The position numbers and the translations under genes were made by a program. A stretch of 64,000 bases of DNA from Panonychus citri (Eukaryota; Arthropoda; Arachnida; Trombidiformes; Tetranychidae), in NCBI RefSeq assembly GCF_014898815.1, contig NW_026515516.1, positions 372,001 to 436,000 of the forward strand, written 5' to 3'. A model generated the notes under the pieces. It worked only from the letters and a program-made list of their open reading frames with translations. It was not told where the DNA came from and did no database searches. Of the stretch, positions 35,001 through 48,592 are shown one piece after another. Position 1 is the stretch's first letter; each line of letters begins with the position of its first letter.

Positions 35001-38000
35001 AATCATCAATTCAGTTCAAGTAGCTTACAGGTAAACTTAAATAATATTTTTTTTTTTACTTTCTCTATCAATATCACATTTCGTTTACCAATAATTTCAA
35101 ATGAATTTATGATTCCATAAATTCATCATCGCGAAACTTATATAAATCACTAACCAATCATTAAGCCTAAAAGTTACTACTGAAATTTTTACTGAAAATC
35201 ACCATGACTATCTTCAGGTATACTTGCTAATCCATTAACAGTGATAGGGAACAGTTTCATGATGATATTTTAAAATTTATCAATCGGTTAACAAATATTA
35301 TGGTTCATGTTTATTGATATTTTTCCTGGTCGTTTATTTAGATGTGGGAAAATTTAAAAAGTTTCAATTCTGTTTATCTTGATGATCATCATGATTCATG
35401 CTGAGGATTAACAAGGTAAATTTTTCTCATGTTTCCAATAATTCACCAGGTAATCCTTATGAATTTTATATCCATCTATTGAGAGTGAGACAAAATTTCA
35501 ATACTCATATAAGATGTACCAAGGAAATGAGGATAAAGTATCATGAAAATGTTGATCATCATGATAAATTATCTATCGTTTCTCTTAATTCACTTTTTGC
35601 AATTCCAAACAATTTAAAGTTAAATTTAAGGTTTTGATTTATCATCAACACCGAGACTTTATATATTTGTTATGTTTAGAATGAGAAAAATTTTGTTTCT
35701 CTTTCTCCGGAAATTAGAATATTATTCAGAGACGAGATTAGAACATTTTGATTCGCTTTCTATTCTAGATTTTTTGTTTTCTCTTTCCTTCTATCAAATT
35801 GATGAAATTAATTGTGTTAATCTCATTTGGATTTGGGTGACAGTTTGTTTAATTAAATTTGTTCAATATTCAAGGTTTGTTAGAATGAGCTTTTTTTTTG
35901 TTTATTTCATGTTCACAATTCTAGACACTGATTGTAATTGCTGGAAATTGATTATTTTATATTCACTTTACTTTGGTTAATATTATTTTCAAGTGTTTTC
36001 ATTCAGTTGAGTTAAGTTTTTTTTTCTTGTTTCTTCATGAAGGATAATCAACATGGGAATCAAACCATATGTAAGAGTGTGTGAGTATCATTATCATCAT
36101 CATGAAACCAGAGTCTCATGTTATTTCAGGGTAATTGACAATTGGAATGTAATAAAATGGAAATGACAATTTCTGTGAATCCGATTCTCCTTTAGATAAG
36201 AGATAAGATTCTTGAAGATAATGATGATGATAAAGATACTGATAACTACTTTCTCTCTCTCTCTCTCTATCATTTAAGTACAATAACATCTTCATAAAGA
36301 TGATTATGTAAGAAACTGATGATGGCAAAAACTGAACTTTTTTCTCTTCTCTCTTAAATTGACATTTGCGCTCATTTTTTTCTTCTTGTAGTTCATCATC
36401 TTATTGGGTATTTTCGTTTTCAGTTTAAAACTCATCCTTTCCTTTGAATATCTATTTTCTGGGGATTTTCCCATGTCATTTCAATACGTTCATCTACATG
36501 GATGATTCACCTAAGATATAAAAAATACGTAGAGTAATGAAATTCACATTTATGGAAAAAGCCTCAGATGACCTTGATCTCTGAAAAAGGCGGAAGGAGA
36601 CGACTGTTAATACAACAACCAGTCCACTAGGTACCATCTCCTTCTGTTTTGATACCAAATTCCTAGTTATTAATAAAACTATTTAAGTCCCGAAGCTGAT
36701 CTTTCGATATTAACTCCCATTCAATTTATCTCCTGCACCAGTTCATTCATTTAGTTATTGAAGCTCTGATAACCTAGTAGTTATAATAAGACCGGCTTCA
36801 GACCAAAGTGTCCGATCTACACAAAATTTTTTTCTCAATTTTTCTAATTTTTTGCGCGCGAATTTTAAATGTTTCAAATACAATAAAGTGTGTATATATT
36901 TGGGAATATTGTTTTAATGATATCATTTAATTGAAAGATAATGAAAAGAAGATAATGATGCTCAAAGTGAGCGATTAGAGGCTGGAAAATGACCGACTTT
37001 GGGAGGCCACTGATCATCAACGGCTCCACAGAAAAGTGCCAAACAAAAACGTAACAAAACATTTTCTCTGTAGAATCGCGAAGAGAAAAATCCAACTTGC
37101 AAAATAGCCTACGAATAATAAGGAGCCAAAAGTAGCGATATTTGGTTGTTACGCCCTGTAATATCGTCAATATTGTTTCTTTGTGGAAAATTGGACCGAC
37201 AGTGATTAATGTTGATAACAGTGCAAGAATGAAGCGATTTAAGAGGTAATACGCAAGAAGGATGGAGTATTTTTAGTTTTTGCATCTGGAAAAGTCACTG
37301 CAACTGGATTCACTGGTGTATCAATTGCAGGTTCAATATTACAGTATTTATACTCTGATAGATCTGTTGCTTTGCTTAGAGTGGTGAATATTACAGCTCA
37401 CAGTTTTATTCATTATTCTTTTAACACAAAACCATTGATTGATAATTATCAAGATACTACTTAATCTCATACAACTTGTTTTGTTGATTTACATATATCA
37501 CTATGCTAATTGTTCAGCTTTCCCTTAGTTGTAACACTATTCGTGTGAAACATGAACCTTCATCTGAATGATCATCACCAATAGTGTCAACTTTACCCCC
37601 ACCACCTTTACATCCAATATTACCTATATGTTGTGAAAGTAAGTGTTGTCCACGTTGCTGTGGTTTAGCGGGAGATACTCAAAAGAGTAAAAAGGTTTAA
37701 GCAAAATTCAAAAGAGCAAAAAATAAAAAGAGCAAAATCTGTTTAAGCAAAACAGACTTCAGAGTAAATTTTTCTGTCCAGTTGAAGCTTCTAACATTTG
37801 AAATAGTTTTTGATTCGCATCAATAAAATGTCTTACGAATTAATCGAATCTAATAAGGGCCATAATTTGATAGTACAATATGATTACGTATATCGTAAGA
37901 AGTCAAGTTATGGAACAACATCTTATTGGACGTGTGAAACTAAATTATGTAAAGTGAGGGTTAAACTTCATGATGGAAAGTTCACAATTAATAGTGATCA

Positions 38001-41000
38001 TATTCATGAACCAGAAAAGCGAAAGTTATCCAACGTCATCAACACAATATAATTAAGGAGAAAGTGATTGAAAATCCAACGGAAACTGGACTTAATATTT
38101 ACACTTCATCAACACAACCACTCCGTGATAAATTAAATACAAGTGATGATCAAATAGCCAGTGCAATTAAACCTTTCATTAGTGTTCAACCAACAATATC
38201 GAGATCAAAGTTGTCAATGGTTCCAAAGTTACCTGCTTCAAGAGAGGAAATTAACCTTCCCAATGACATGAAAGTTTTACCAAATGGACAAAATTTCTTA
38301 ATTGCTGATGAAGGTGAAGGTGATCGAATATTAGTTTTTGGAAGTTTCAAATCTTTCTAGAGATAAGCCAAAGCTGATAATATTTACATGGATGGAACTT
38401 TCAAATCCTGTCCTAAACTTTTCTATCAAATATATACCATACATGTAATGATAAATAAGCTGATGGTTCCTGTCATTTATTGTCTTCTTCCTGATAAGAG
38501 AAATAGAACTTATGAAAGGCTTTTCGGAATTATTGAGAATTATGCTAATTACCATGGAATGATCTTCAAGCCTAAAACGTTTTCGATTGACTTTGAGATT
38601 GCAGTAATATCAACAATCAAAAAGAAATATCCTGAAGCGCAAATCACTGGGTGTATGTTTCATTTTGCCCAATGTATCAGAAGAAAGGTCGGAAATCTTG
38701 GGCTAACCAATCGATGCCAACAAAGAGATGATAATCGTTACGCAAAGACGATTAAAAGATTACAAAGTTTACCGCTTATCAAATATCAAGACTTGGCTGA
38801 AATTTTTGAAATCGTGGTGGCCGAAGCACCTGAAGATAATGAGATGGACGCGCTTTTGGAATATTTTTATGATAATTTTTTCAAAGACGCCGCGAGATTT
38901 CCTAACGACATTTGGAACCATTCAAGTAACAATGGACCGAGAACTACTAATCACATCGAAGGATGGCATAATCTCTTAAACAATTCGATTAAAGTGGCTC
39001 ATCCTAACCTGTGGATATTCATAAAGAAGATAATGAGTCAAAATATCTATCAAGAGACCAAATTAGCTACACACCTGAGTGGACAACCAGTATTAAAGCG
39101 CAACAAAAAAAAGAAGCAATCGAAAAAAGATTTGATGACGTAAGGAATCAATACAATAGTAATGAGATAACAGCTATTAGATATTTAGACTTAATTAAAT
39201 ATGTAAAATTATCTTGAAATTTTGTATAAGAGAGAGAGAGAGAGATAGAAAATCAAATTTGTAATCACAAATGTAATAGTAGTTCCAGATTTATCACTAA
39301 ATAACCTACTACTAACTATTGATAAGTAATAATTAAATTGAAATCCAAATGAAGCAAAAAAAATAAACCAAATCGATGAAATTATCACATTAATCCATTG
39401 GGAATAAACCTGAAATAAATTATTAAATTATCATCATCATTATGAATTAATTGAAAATCAATTCAAATCAAATCAATGAAAAACAAACCAAAACAATTGA
39501 TTCAACCCAAATCAATTCAATTCAATACAATCAAAAAACCAGTAACTTGTTTGTCTTTTAAACAAGTTAATTGTCTTAACATATTCTGAAAATTAAAAGG
39601 ATTATTATAATTTGGTTAAAATTGATTTGCTATTTTAATTCTTTGCTCTTTTGAATTTTGCTCAAACCTTTTTGCTCTTTTGAAGTACAATCGGTGTAGC
39701 AGCTCTAAATTGGTGCAAAAGTCATTATATTAGTGCTCAAAACATGGTTAAAACCCATGAAGAAAATCACCTCCAACATGTTCAACAAACATCCTCACCA
39801 GCAAACAATAGTAGAAGTGTTAATTGTTCACAGAAAAAAAATCTCGTATCAAATTGTCAACCTCTATGCCCCTTCTGATATCATGATATCAGACGCGGTG
39901 ATGATACCAGAGGCTTTTTATCTACTACCGAGTTAATCTCAAACTGGACAAAGTATTGGGGTATCTTAGGGTTGATTCCCCTTATGAAGATAAGGTTGAC
40001 AATCAAATGAAGATATGGTCATCTAGGTATTTTGTCCATCTTCAGAATATAATCAGCAACATGATAATACACCATAATCATCATTCTGGTGGAATTATGT
40101 TACATAACCAGCTCCCATTTTTAACTTATTAAGTTATACGCACTTTAGAATCATCAGCGGCTATTATATTGATATTAATTTTTATTCATAATCTTATTGA
40201 TTAAACCAGTCGGACATGATTCGAGCACAATAGATGCGTTGTCATGAATCTCTCTCTCTCTTTCTCTCTTTGTGAATTAAAATCATCTTATGCTAAATGT
40301 TGAGTTATTTTAGTTCCTGTTTTTCAGTTGAAATCATAAGAGAAAACACCTTGAGGGCAATTCATTTCAACTAACAGATAGAATCTATGAATCAATAGGA
40401 TTGGTGAAATTGTGATGATGATGGGAAAAAAATCTCTCATGGTAATTAATGAGTTTCCAAATTAATCGAAATCTGATTCTGTAGACATTCAGGGTAACCA
40501 TGGTAAAAAAGTTTCAACTTGGAGTTTTATTCAGTTAATTAGAATTGATAGAAGGCATAGAATCACAATTACAATTAACGAGAACCAATGAAAAGATATT
40601 CCTATTCTCTTTTTACTCAGAAAACGCCCTCAGGCAAGGGAAGAAAAACTGAAATGATAATATTCTTGGTTCATTGATGTACAGAATCATCAAGTTTGAA
40701 AATAGAAAAATTTTCATCACCTTTTTTCACCAACATTATTACAATTCCATAAACAATTAGTTTCTCTCTGATTTTCATTTAGTTTCAGAAATATTGTTGA
40801 GTCAGAACTTTTTTTTTATTCTTTTCTAATTGAAAACTTGAAAAGTTGAAACTCGAATTGAATTTATCTGATTTTTAGTTTTATTCTAAACTTTTGCTTT
40901 AGAATTGAGTTTCTCTGTAGATTCTTGATGATCTCCTATCGGCTTTACAATTAACTTTTCGACGACAATTAACTCCAATTCTTATCGGAAATTTTCCAAT

Positions 41001-43497
41001 TCTAATTTGATAGTAATTAATAAATTACTTTCGTGTTATTTGTAAAAAAAGAAAAGATTAACTCATTAACAGTTTAGATGTGATTAACTAATTGTATCCA
41101 GAAACATGTTGATCATAAGTGACTTTGCAATCTAATTTAATTTAATTGAGTAAATTGTAATAATTTATGCAAATGGTTAATCAAATTAACTTAATTACCG
41201 AGGAAATGTCAGAGTTAAGAGTTCAATTGATTCTGAGATTAATTTTATAATGTTAATTCAGTTGGATGATATTTTTTTTCACCAACTTGTTATCATTGAT
41301 TTGCTAGCATCTAAATGTGTGTGTGGTTTTGATTAAATTTTGATTGCATTCTAATTGTAATTGAATTGATGGTGATCATGAATTTGATTAGTCGTTGATT
41401 TAGTTGTTTCCATGATTCTCCATGATTTATTGATAGAGAAACAGAGATCAATGGTTATCTATTACAAGTAAACCTTTTTTACCATCAATTCGTTCATGAT
41501 AATGATTACAATTTGAATCTAATTAGTTGAAATGAGTTTTACAATGATTGTTGTTTTTTTCTTGGGCTTTCGTTCAATAAACAAGTTATATAAATTGTTG
41601 ACAAATTAGTTAATCACACAATCAACTGATTACCATTTATACTGGAAATCGTGCAAATTTAATCTACGAGTAAATTATCATCAGCTGATTATGAGATGTA
41701 AATGGATTCAAATTGCTACAATGTTGTCGTTGCTTTAGATGATACAGTTGAACAATATGAGAGAAATGAGCTGGACCAATGATGAGAAAAATTCTGGTCC
41801 TGGTCTAAAGTCAAAGTCGTTTTCAAGACAACTAATTATCATCAAGATCTTTGAGTGTCCATCAGAATTGACATTGAATCATCTTTACCACTTATTGGCT
41901 TCAATTTTCACCCCCTTCATCTTATCAGATTCATTCAGATTTACTCATCCATGGTGAGAAAATGGACACACACAGGAAACAGGAAATGAAAAATACGATC
42001 AATACATTTTAGTGTTTACTTATTTTATGTTAACACCTTTCTTTGGTGTTTTATGATGATGAGATTTTCGTAACAACCTCTCATCTTCATCAACATCATG
42101 TTTTACAAGATCATCGCCACCAATCATGTTAAAAAAGATGATAATAGATAGACTTATAATAGAAATAAGATTCATATTGAAATTACACATTTTCTCACAG
42201 TCTTTCATGGTAGAGTACGAAAAAAAGTAAAAAATTTTCATGATGAAATTTCACCAAGTAACTTTATCTCTATTAGTTAACAGGGATTGAAATTTTCTAG
42301 CCTTGTTTCCTGAGGAAAACTGTCTCCAGTGAATGATGATGATACTTATTCAAGTGAATAATGTTCAGGGTAATATTCATGGTGTAAAAATAACAACAAC
42401 AACAAGCCCGCCGTCAAAACTACAAACGTATTCAAGTTGAGATAATTTAATAGAATAAAATTTTTAACTTATTATCACAATTAAATTTTCATACTTATCA
42501 CAAAAGTGTGAAAATGATCATGAAAACTCAGATATACTTTTGTATATAAATAACTGGGAATCTTGTAAGTAAAGGATTGGAATGAGAGGAATAAGGAATA
42601 GTTTTCATGGTGATTATCATGATGATAATTGTTATTATTATTACTTCATGTTTCATTTCATTGAATTTCACCTTTTATCGTGAAGAAATTCATTTAAAAA
42701 GAAAGAGATTTTTTTCATGTTTGTTACTTTGTCACATGGAAACAATTTCAAGATTCAGTAATCACATGGTTCATGTTGATGGTAATGAATTCTGATGAGC
42801 ATCACCTTCTTGTATGATAATTGCTATGATTAAGTTGATGATGATGATGATAACTCATCATTCATTAATAATCACAATTTTTTGTTCATGTTCATTTTAT
42901 GCTGAGAAACTTTTATCTCTCATATGAATTGTTCTTGGGTGAAAAAAATTATCGTTTCACATTTAATCATGTTAATTGAATCATTTCAGTTTTCGTTTCT
43001 TATTTAACAAGGAAAATCCTTTGTAACCTTTTACATCTTAATGTTTTCTAGTTTACCTGATAATCTCATTATCATGAGTTCCATGCATATATATGAGTTT
43101 ATCTGAATGAACTTTTTTCCATGTTCATATGTATTCCAAATTACTTTGAGAATTAATTTTCAGGTTAATCAACTGAATTGTTTGATATAACATCATATTG
43201 ATGATTCTATTTTGTCGCTCAGTTTTTTCAATTGTTAATGATTCCGTTGATTAATCTGATATACTCAACTTTTGTTGAGAATATTTTCAAAACTATCATG
43301 CAAATGATTTAATCCTGAACCACCAGGCAAATGATTCCCTTTTCTGATAGATTATTATAATTTTTTTCCATGATAATAATGATGCTCATGGTACTTAACT
43401 GTTCATCCGTTCAATTCAATTTCCAACTTCAATCATGAACAAGTAACAGATTGACTTTGATAACAAATAAGGATAATAATGTTTACTCACCTTAATC

Positions 43498-43546
<49 letters not shown>

Positions 43547-45193
43547 TGATAATCATTTTGATCATCATCATCATCACCATAAGATTACTGAATATTAGTT
43601 TCAGAAACTGAGAGAGAAAGATTCAATGTAACTGAACAGAAAACTTGAATTGAAAGACTTTATTATCCGATAAAAAACATTATCATGAATTTATTCACGA
43701 TTCATAATCAATACACCAGAATTTGAATAGCAATTCATGGTGATGTTGAAATACATTATATAAATCATGTCAATTTAAACTACATATTATTGTTATAAAA
43801 AATTCAATCATCGTTGATTCAGATGACCAGAAATAGAAACAGATAAAACAAATTACCTTGAATTTTCCCATCATGAAAATTTTTCACCTTATCCACCATG
43901 AGAGAGATGGGATATCATGGGATGTCTCCAGGATTCATATTAATCTGATTTCAGGTCATAAATCAAATCAACATTAAAAACATGAAATCTACACCATGAA
44001 ATATAAGTTATTCTTGTTTTCTTTATCGTTTTCATATTAAAAGACCAATTTTATCACCATCATGATGATCATCACATGGTAAATATTGTTGAATATAAAC
44101 GACAAAGAAAAAGTTCTGAGCTCTAAGAATTTCCATATTTTTAATGCTAATCTTATATCACCTTAAATCTCATTAGTTTCATGGGTCTTTCATGTTTTTG
44201 CTGAATTTTAAATTTTACCCAAAGAAATAAATTAACTAAACTGAGCGAGTAAATCATTCAAATGACAATCATAAAGTTCAATTTAAAAATTTCACACCGA
44301 TTTTTATTGTCAACTTATTCCTATTTTATCATGAAGATGCAAATTCTGGTGTTGACTTCGAGAATTTCAAAGATTTTTTCTTTCAAAATGCTATCAGTTT
44401 CGTATCGATCATTATAATTAGCTGATTAGATTTCATTGGAGGAAAATCAATACCCTCAAGTTACAAGCCCTGAGGCGATGAAGGTAATCACTGATCAAGA
44501 GTTGTAACCAATTAATTTTTCAGTATATTGTAACGTTTTTTCATGAGGCATTAGTATTATAATATTGATAATTGAAACTCTAAACACTCAACTAATGGTG
44601 ACAATTATTAAACTGAGTTTAGTGAGGATACTTTTTTTTGCTGAAAAAATTTCATGATAACCACTGGAACCAAAGTTCATGGTGATAATGATAAACCAAT
44701 GATTCAACTGAGTAAATATTTGTACATAACAGTCTGGAAAAAATCACCAGAATCATCAGAATTTTTTTTTCGTGAATTAGAAGGAAAATTGTTGAATTAT
44801 CAGAATTCAAGCTCACAGATTATTAGCTGATCATGAGGTTTCAATTTTTCCAAGACTGTTTAACTTTTAGCTAAAAAATAGTAACAGTTATTATCTCATT
44901 AATAAAATTAATCATCAGATGAAAATGTATTGATCAGACTGAGTAATTCTCGGAATTTTAAGAAATTTCTCTTTCATTCATGACTTTATCTCTCTCTCTC
45001 TTCTCCTCTCTCTCTCTCTCTCTCTCTCTCTAAATTATTTGATACTCTTTTAATTAAAATGAATGTAATGATCTTTTATGATGAAATCTTAAAGTAATCA
45101 GAGTAACAAGGTTCAGTTATTATTTTCAAAGGAAATTATATTTACCTGAGGAAAATTTTCAGGTAAAAATTCAGATTATTCATTCATCATGGC

Positions 45194-45232
<39 letters not shown>

Positions 45233-47711
45233 AGCTGAGAAGAGATAATGAGAAAGTTTCAAGTTTCCCAATGTGAGCAGCATAATGAATCTTAAATTGT
45301 TAGAGTAATTCAGTTAAATGCTCTGAATTAAATTACGATCTATCATGATGATGAGAAACATTTTCCAGCCGTAATCTTCTTGAAATTTCATTTGAACTCG
45401 ATAATTGAACATGTTACATGAATCTTAATCAAATTGACAATGTAACTATCATGAAGATGATGGTAAATTTCAAATGATGAACAATTGAATATCCATTTAC
45501 TGGAAAACATAAAGTTTTCCGTCATGAAATGTTATCAACTTTTCTTTACAACTTTGTTTGAATATCTTTTACCAAATGTTACGATGATATTGTTACATGA
45601 GGAAGAAGGAAAAAAAATATAAACTTTTCTTTTATCATGAATAGTTTAAGAGGTATTCAGATATTTGTACAAAGTGTATCACACTGAAGAGGCCATTGAA
45701 TTTATTCTGGTCACCATGTTGTTGTTGTCGTCCAGAGGAAGGGTATTTTTCATTCAACCAATCTCTTCAATATTTATGATACATTTTCATTTCCATGATG
45801 ATAAGATGGTCAAGGATACTCTTTAAATTTAAACCACACCCTTGAATTTACGCTGAGTGTATCTACTCATCATTTATTCATAAATTTCATCAGAAAATAA
45901 ACATTCAGTGTATACACAGGAAAATATCCAAAATTCTTGAGATATCATGAAAATTCAAACGATTGGTTTGGAAGTTTAAATAAACTTGAAACTGGACAAA
46001 AGCTGGACAAGGTTAGAAAAATATTCAATGGTCAAATTTTGGTAAAGAAAATTACTGAATTGTTTTATTTTGCTCTTTATCACTGAATTTTTATCATGAA
46101 AAGTTATCCATGATTATCAAATTAATGGACATATTTTCGTTTTCATCTTATAATCTAATCAAATTATTTACAATTCACCCTGAGTAAACATGATAGTTTC
46201 AAGAAATTCTGTCTGTATATTAATGGAGAAACGTTGACATATGATAATCTGATTCTGATCAGTACGATTAGCATGATAATAAGGATAATTACGTTGAAAA
46301 CTTTGTCTCAAGTTTGATTGTTGCCGTAGTCTGACCGATTGCAAAACTTTGTTATCCAATTAACTCGAATAGTTTTCTGGTCAATTCGTTGATATTTCGA
46401 TGCGATTCTGACTATCTGGTCAGTTTCAAATGTTTCATGTCATTCATAATGTAATTCAGCTTATTATAACTATGTAGCATTCAATTAAATATTTTGTTTA
46501 CCTTTGACTGATTGGATTTAGTTTGATGAATCATGAAAATCTCTGGAGGGACAAACAACTTTAGGTCGAGTAATCAATTTATTCATATTCATGATGTTGA
46601 TGAATCTTTTTTGTTATTATTGTTGAATTTGTTCAATCTTTCAATGAATTTTCAGCTTAATCATGTAAATTGCTTGTGATAGAATCATCTTGATCTTTAT
46701 TTGGATCTTTTATATTTTTCTTGATGTTACATTTTGATTGTGATTGACGCAATTAATTGATTTGATTTCTCTTTTTCTTCAAAATTCTCAGCTTCTGTTG
46801 AAATTTCCAAGTTACCTGTTATCGTTTTCATACATGGTGAATCTTATGAATATAATTCTGGCTCAAGTTATGATGGGTCAGTATTGGCCAGTTATGGGAA
46901 CGTTGTAGTGGTCACCATTAACTATCGCCTTGGAGTATTGGGTAAGTATTATGAATGAGAGAAAAATTTTCATGGTCAGACTATGAACAAAATTCAGTTT
47001 ATGATGATAATTTCTCATGAAATTTTCCTCAGAGACATTGAATAACTTTTCTTTACACTTAATTACGATGATGATTTTTTCACCTTCGTCTACGATTTGA
47101 ATTAATGTTATTAGTTTTGTTATATGATGTTCAATTTGATTGTTTTACATGATAATATGAGGAAAAAAGTTGCAAGAGTTTTGTTTGTAACAATTATGAT
47201 AATTGTGAAGCATGAAAATATGATGATAAGGTTGAATCAGCAAATTGGATTGACAAGAAGATTAAGATAATGATTATGATAATGTAGATAAAGATATTGA
47301 TTAGATTTTGAGAATGAAACTTGAAGAAGGAAAAAAAGTTTTTCATGTTAGTATTTTGTTTCGATTTTTTTCCTGATTCTTTTCATAAGTTTATTTTTCA
47401 CTCTTTTTCTGAAAGTGATGGTGATTCTTGTGATTATTTGGACATTAAATGTACCAAATATGAAAGTTGTAGTTTGGGCGGTGAAGTAGGTTGATGATGA
47501 TTGAAAGAGAAGATGAAAATATGAATTGAGTGAAAATGAAACATTAAAGATGAAAAGAAAAAGTTGCAAGATGAAAAACTAAGTTCGATGATGACATTGA
47601 TGACGATAATGATGAAGAAAAAGATGAAGATAGTTAAAGCGTGATAATATGAGAACAATTTTATTTGATAGATTGGATCAATTTCACTCGTTTGAATGAG
47701 TTTGCATATTG

Positions 47712-47762
<51 letters not shown>

Positions 47763-48539
47763 ATTCTCACCAGAAGACAACGTAGCTGGGGAACTGAAAG
47801 ATGCTGAGGGATAAGATGATAATTCGTTTCGAGAATGATTCTTAGAATAGTTGTGAAAAATTCTGGAAGAAGAAAATATATTCAAAGTTGTCATGCAGAT
47901 AGAATCAGCAATTGTTCACGATAATGATGCTAAACCATGAGATGCATGGGGAAGAGGAGGAAGGATAAAAAAATGGAATCACAAACGTCTGCATATTTGT
48001 AGAAAGTGATAAAATTACATTGAGATGCGATAAAATGATATTAAATGAAATCTGTTCCAAATTTGGGTGAAAAAAATATTTCAATAGTTTTTCTATCTCC
48101 ATGAGTTCAATGAAATGAAAGTCTATCCATTTTATCATGAAAGCACTTTGACCATTTTATCCTGAATTTAGCATTAACAACATGCTTATATCCTTTTCCT
48201 GAGGCTAATGATTGAATCAGATACAAAAAAAGTAGCATCATCATCTCAAATGTTATCATTTGTTTTATGGAGATAAATCCTGATTGATTCATGATAATGT
48301 TTCATTTGATTGGAGCTATTAATGAATTGTTACTTAGAAATCTGATTGTTTGCTCTTTTTTTGCATGAAAAACAAAATTTGATAAGTGTAATGATAATGA
48401 ATAATATGTCAATATTAATAAGATGAGATAAGATGGAAACTCTGAATGAACTTTTTTCTAACTCTGGTCAAGCTTTCGAAAGATTCATGGGGGAATAACA
48501 ATAGATATTTTCCCTTCATATTCAGTGACTTGAGCATTG

Positions 48540-48592
<53 letters not shown>

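Larger units (their letters stand above)
37680..39682 (+). mobile_element. Mutator-like (MULE) DNA transposon, decayed, 2.0 kb
   Basis: 41-bp terminal inverted repeats (37680-37720 and 39642-39682) match at 39 of 41 positions, and weaker similarity runs about 20 bp further inward. The element encodes an N-terminal FLYWCH zinc finger and a MULE transposase, now interrupted. MULEs normally make an 8-10-bp target duplication, and none is evident. The only shared flank is the triplet tac (left gatac before tcaaaagag, right tac before aatcgg). It is inserted in the sense orientation of neuroligin inside a coding-like relic. Confidence 0.9.
21258..46791 (+). other. Neuroligin intron 2 (25.5 kb)
   Basis: Donor t|gtaagt at 21258 and acceptor aattctcag at 46791. 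It carries (GA)n/(CT)n tracts (25638-25661, 29045-29076, 43502-43538, 44989-45031, 45199-45229), dispersed-repeat copies at 28505-28595 and 36987-37105, a TBP-like relic and the MULE at 37680-39682. Apart from these no gene was recognised: frames in 21.3-37.1 kb and 40-46.8 kb are short, often hydrophobic by composition, and lack motifs. Confidence 0.8.

Noticed and set aside
35398..35980. Two consecutive frames (79 and 102 codons) suggesting a gene inside neuroligin intron 2
   Set aside because: Different frames, no convincing junction between them, no known motifs. Composition is like the surrounding intron.
36590..36660. Imperfect hairpin (gcggaaggagacgac and ccatctccttctgt), considered as a tRNA-like or element terminus
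   Set aside because: The stem is short and imperfect, no tRNA arms fit, and there is no partner element end.
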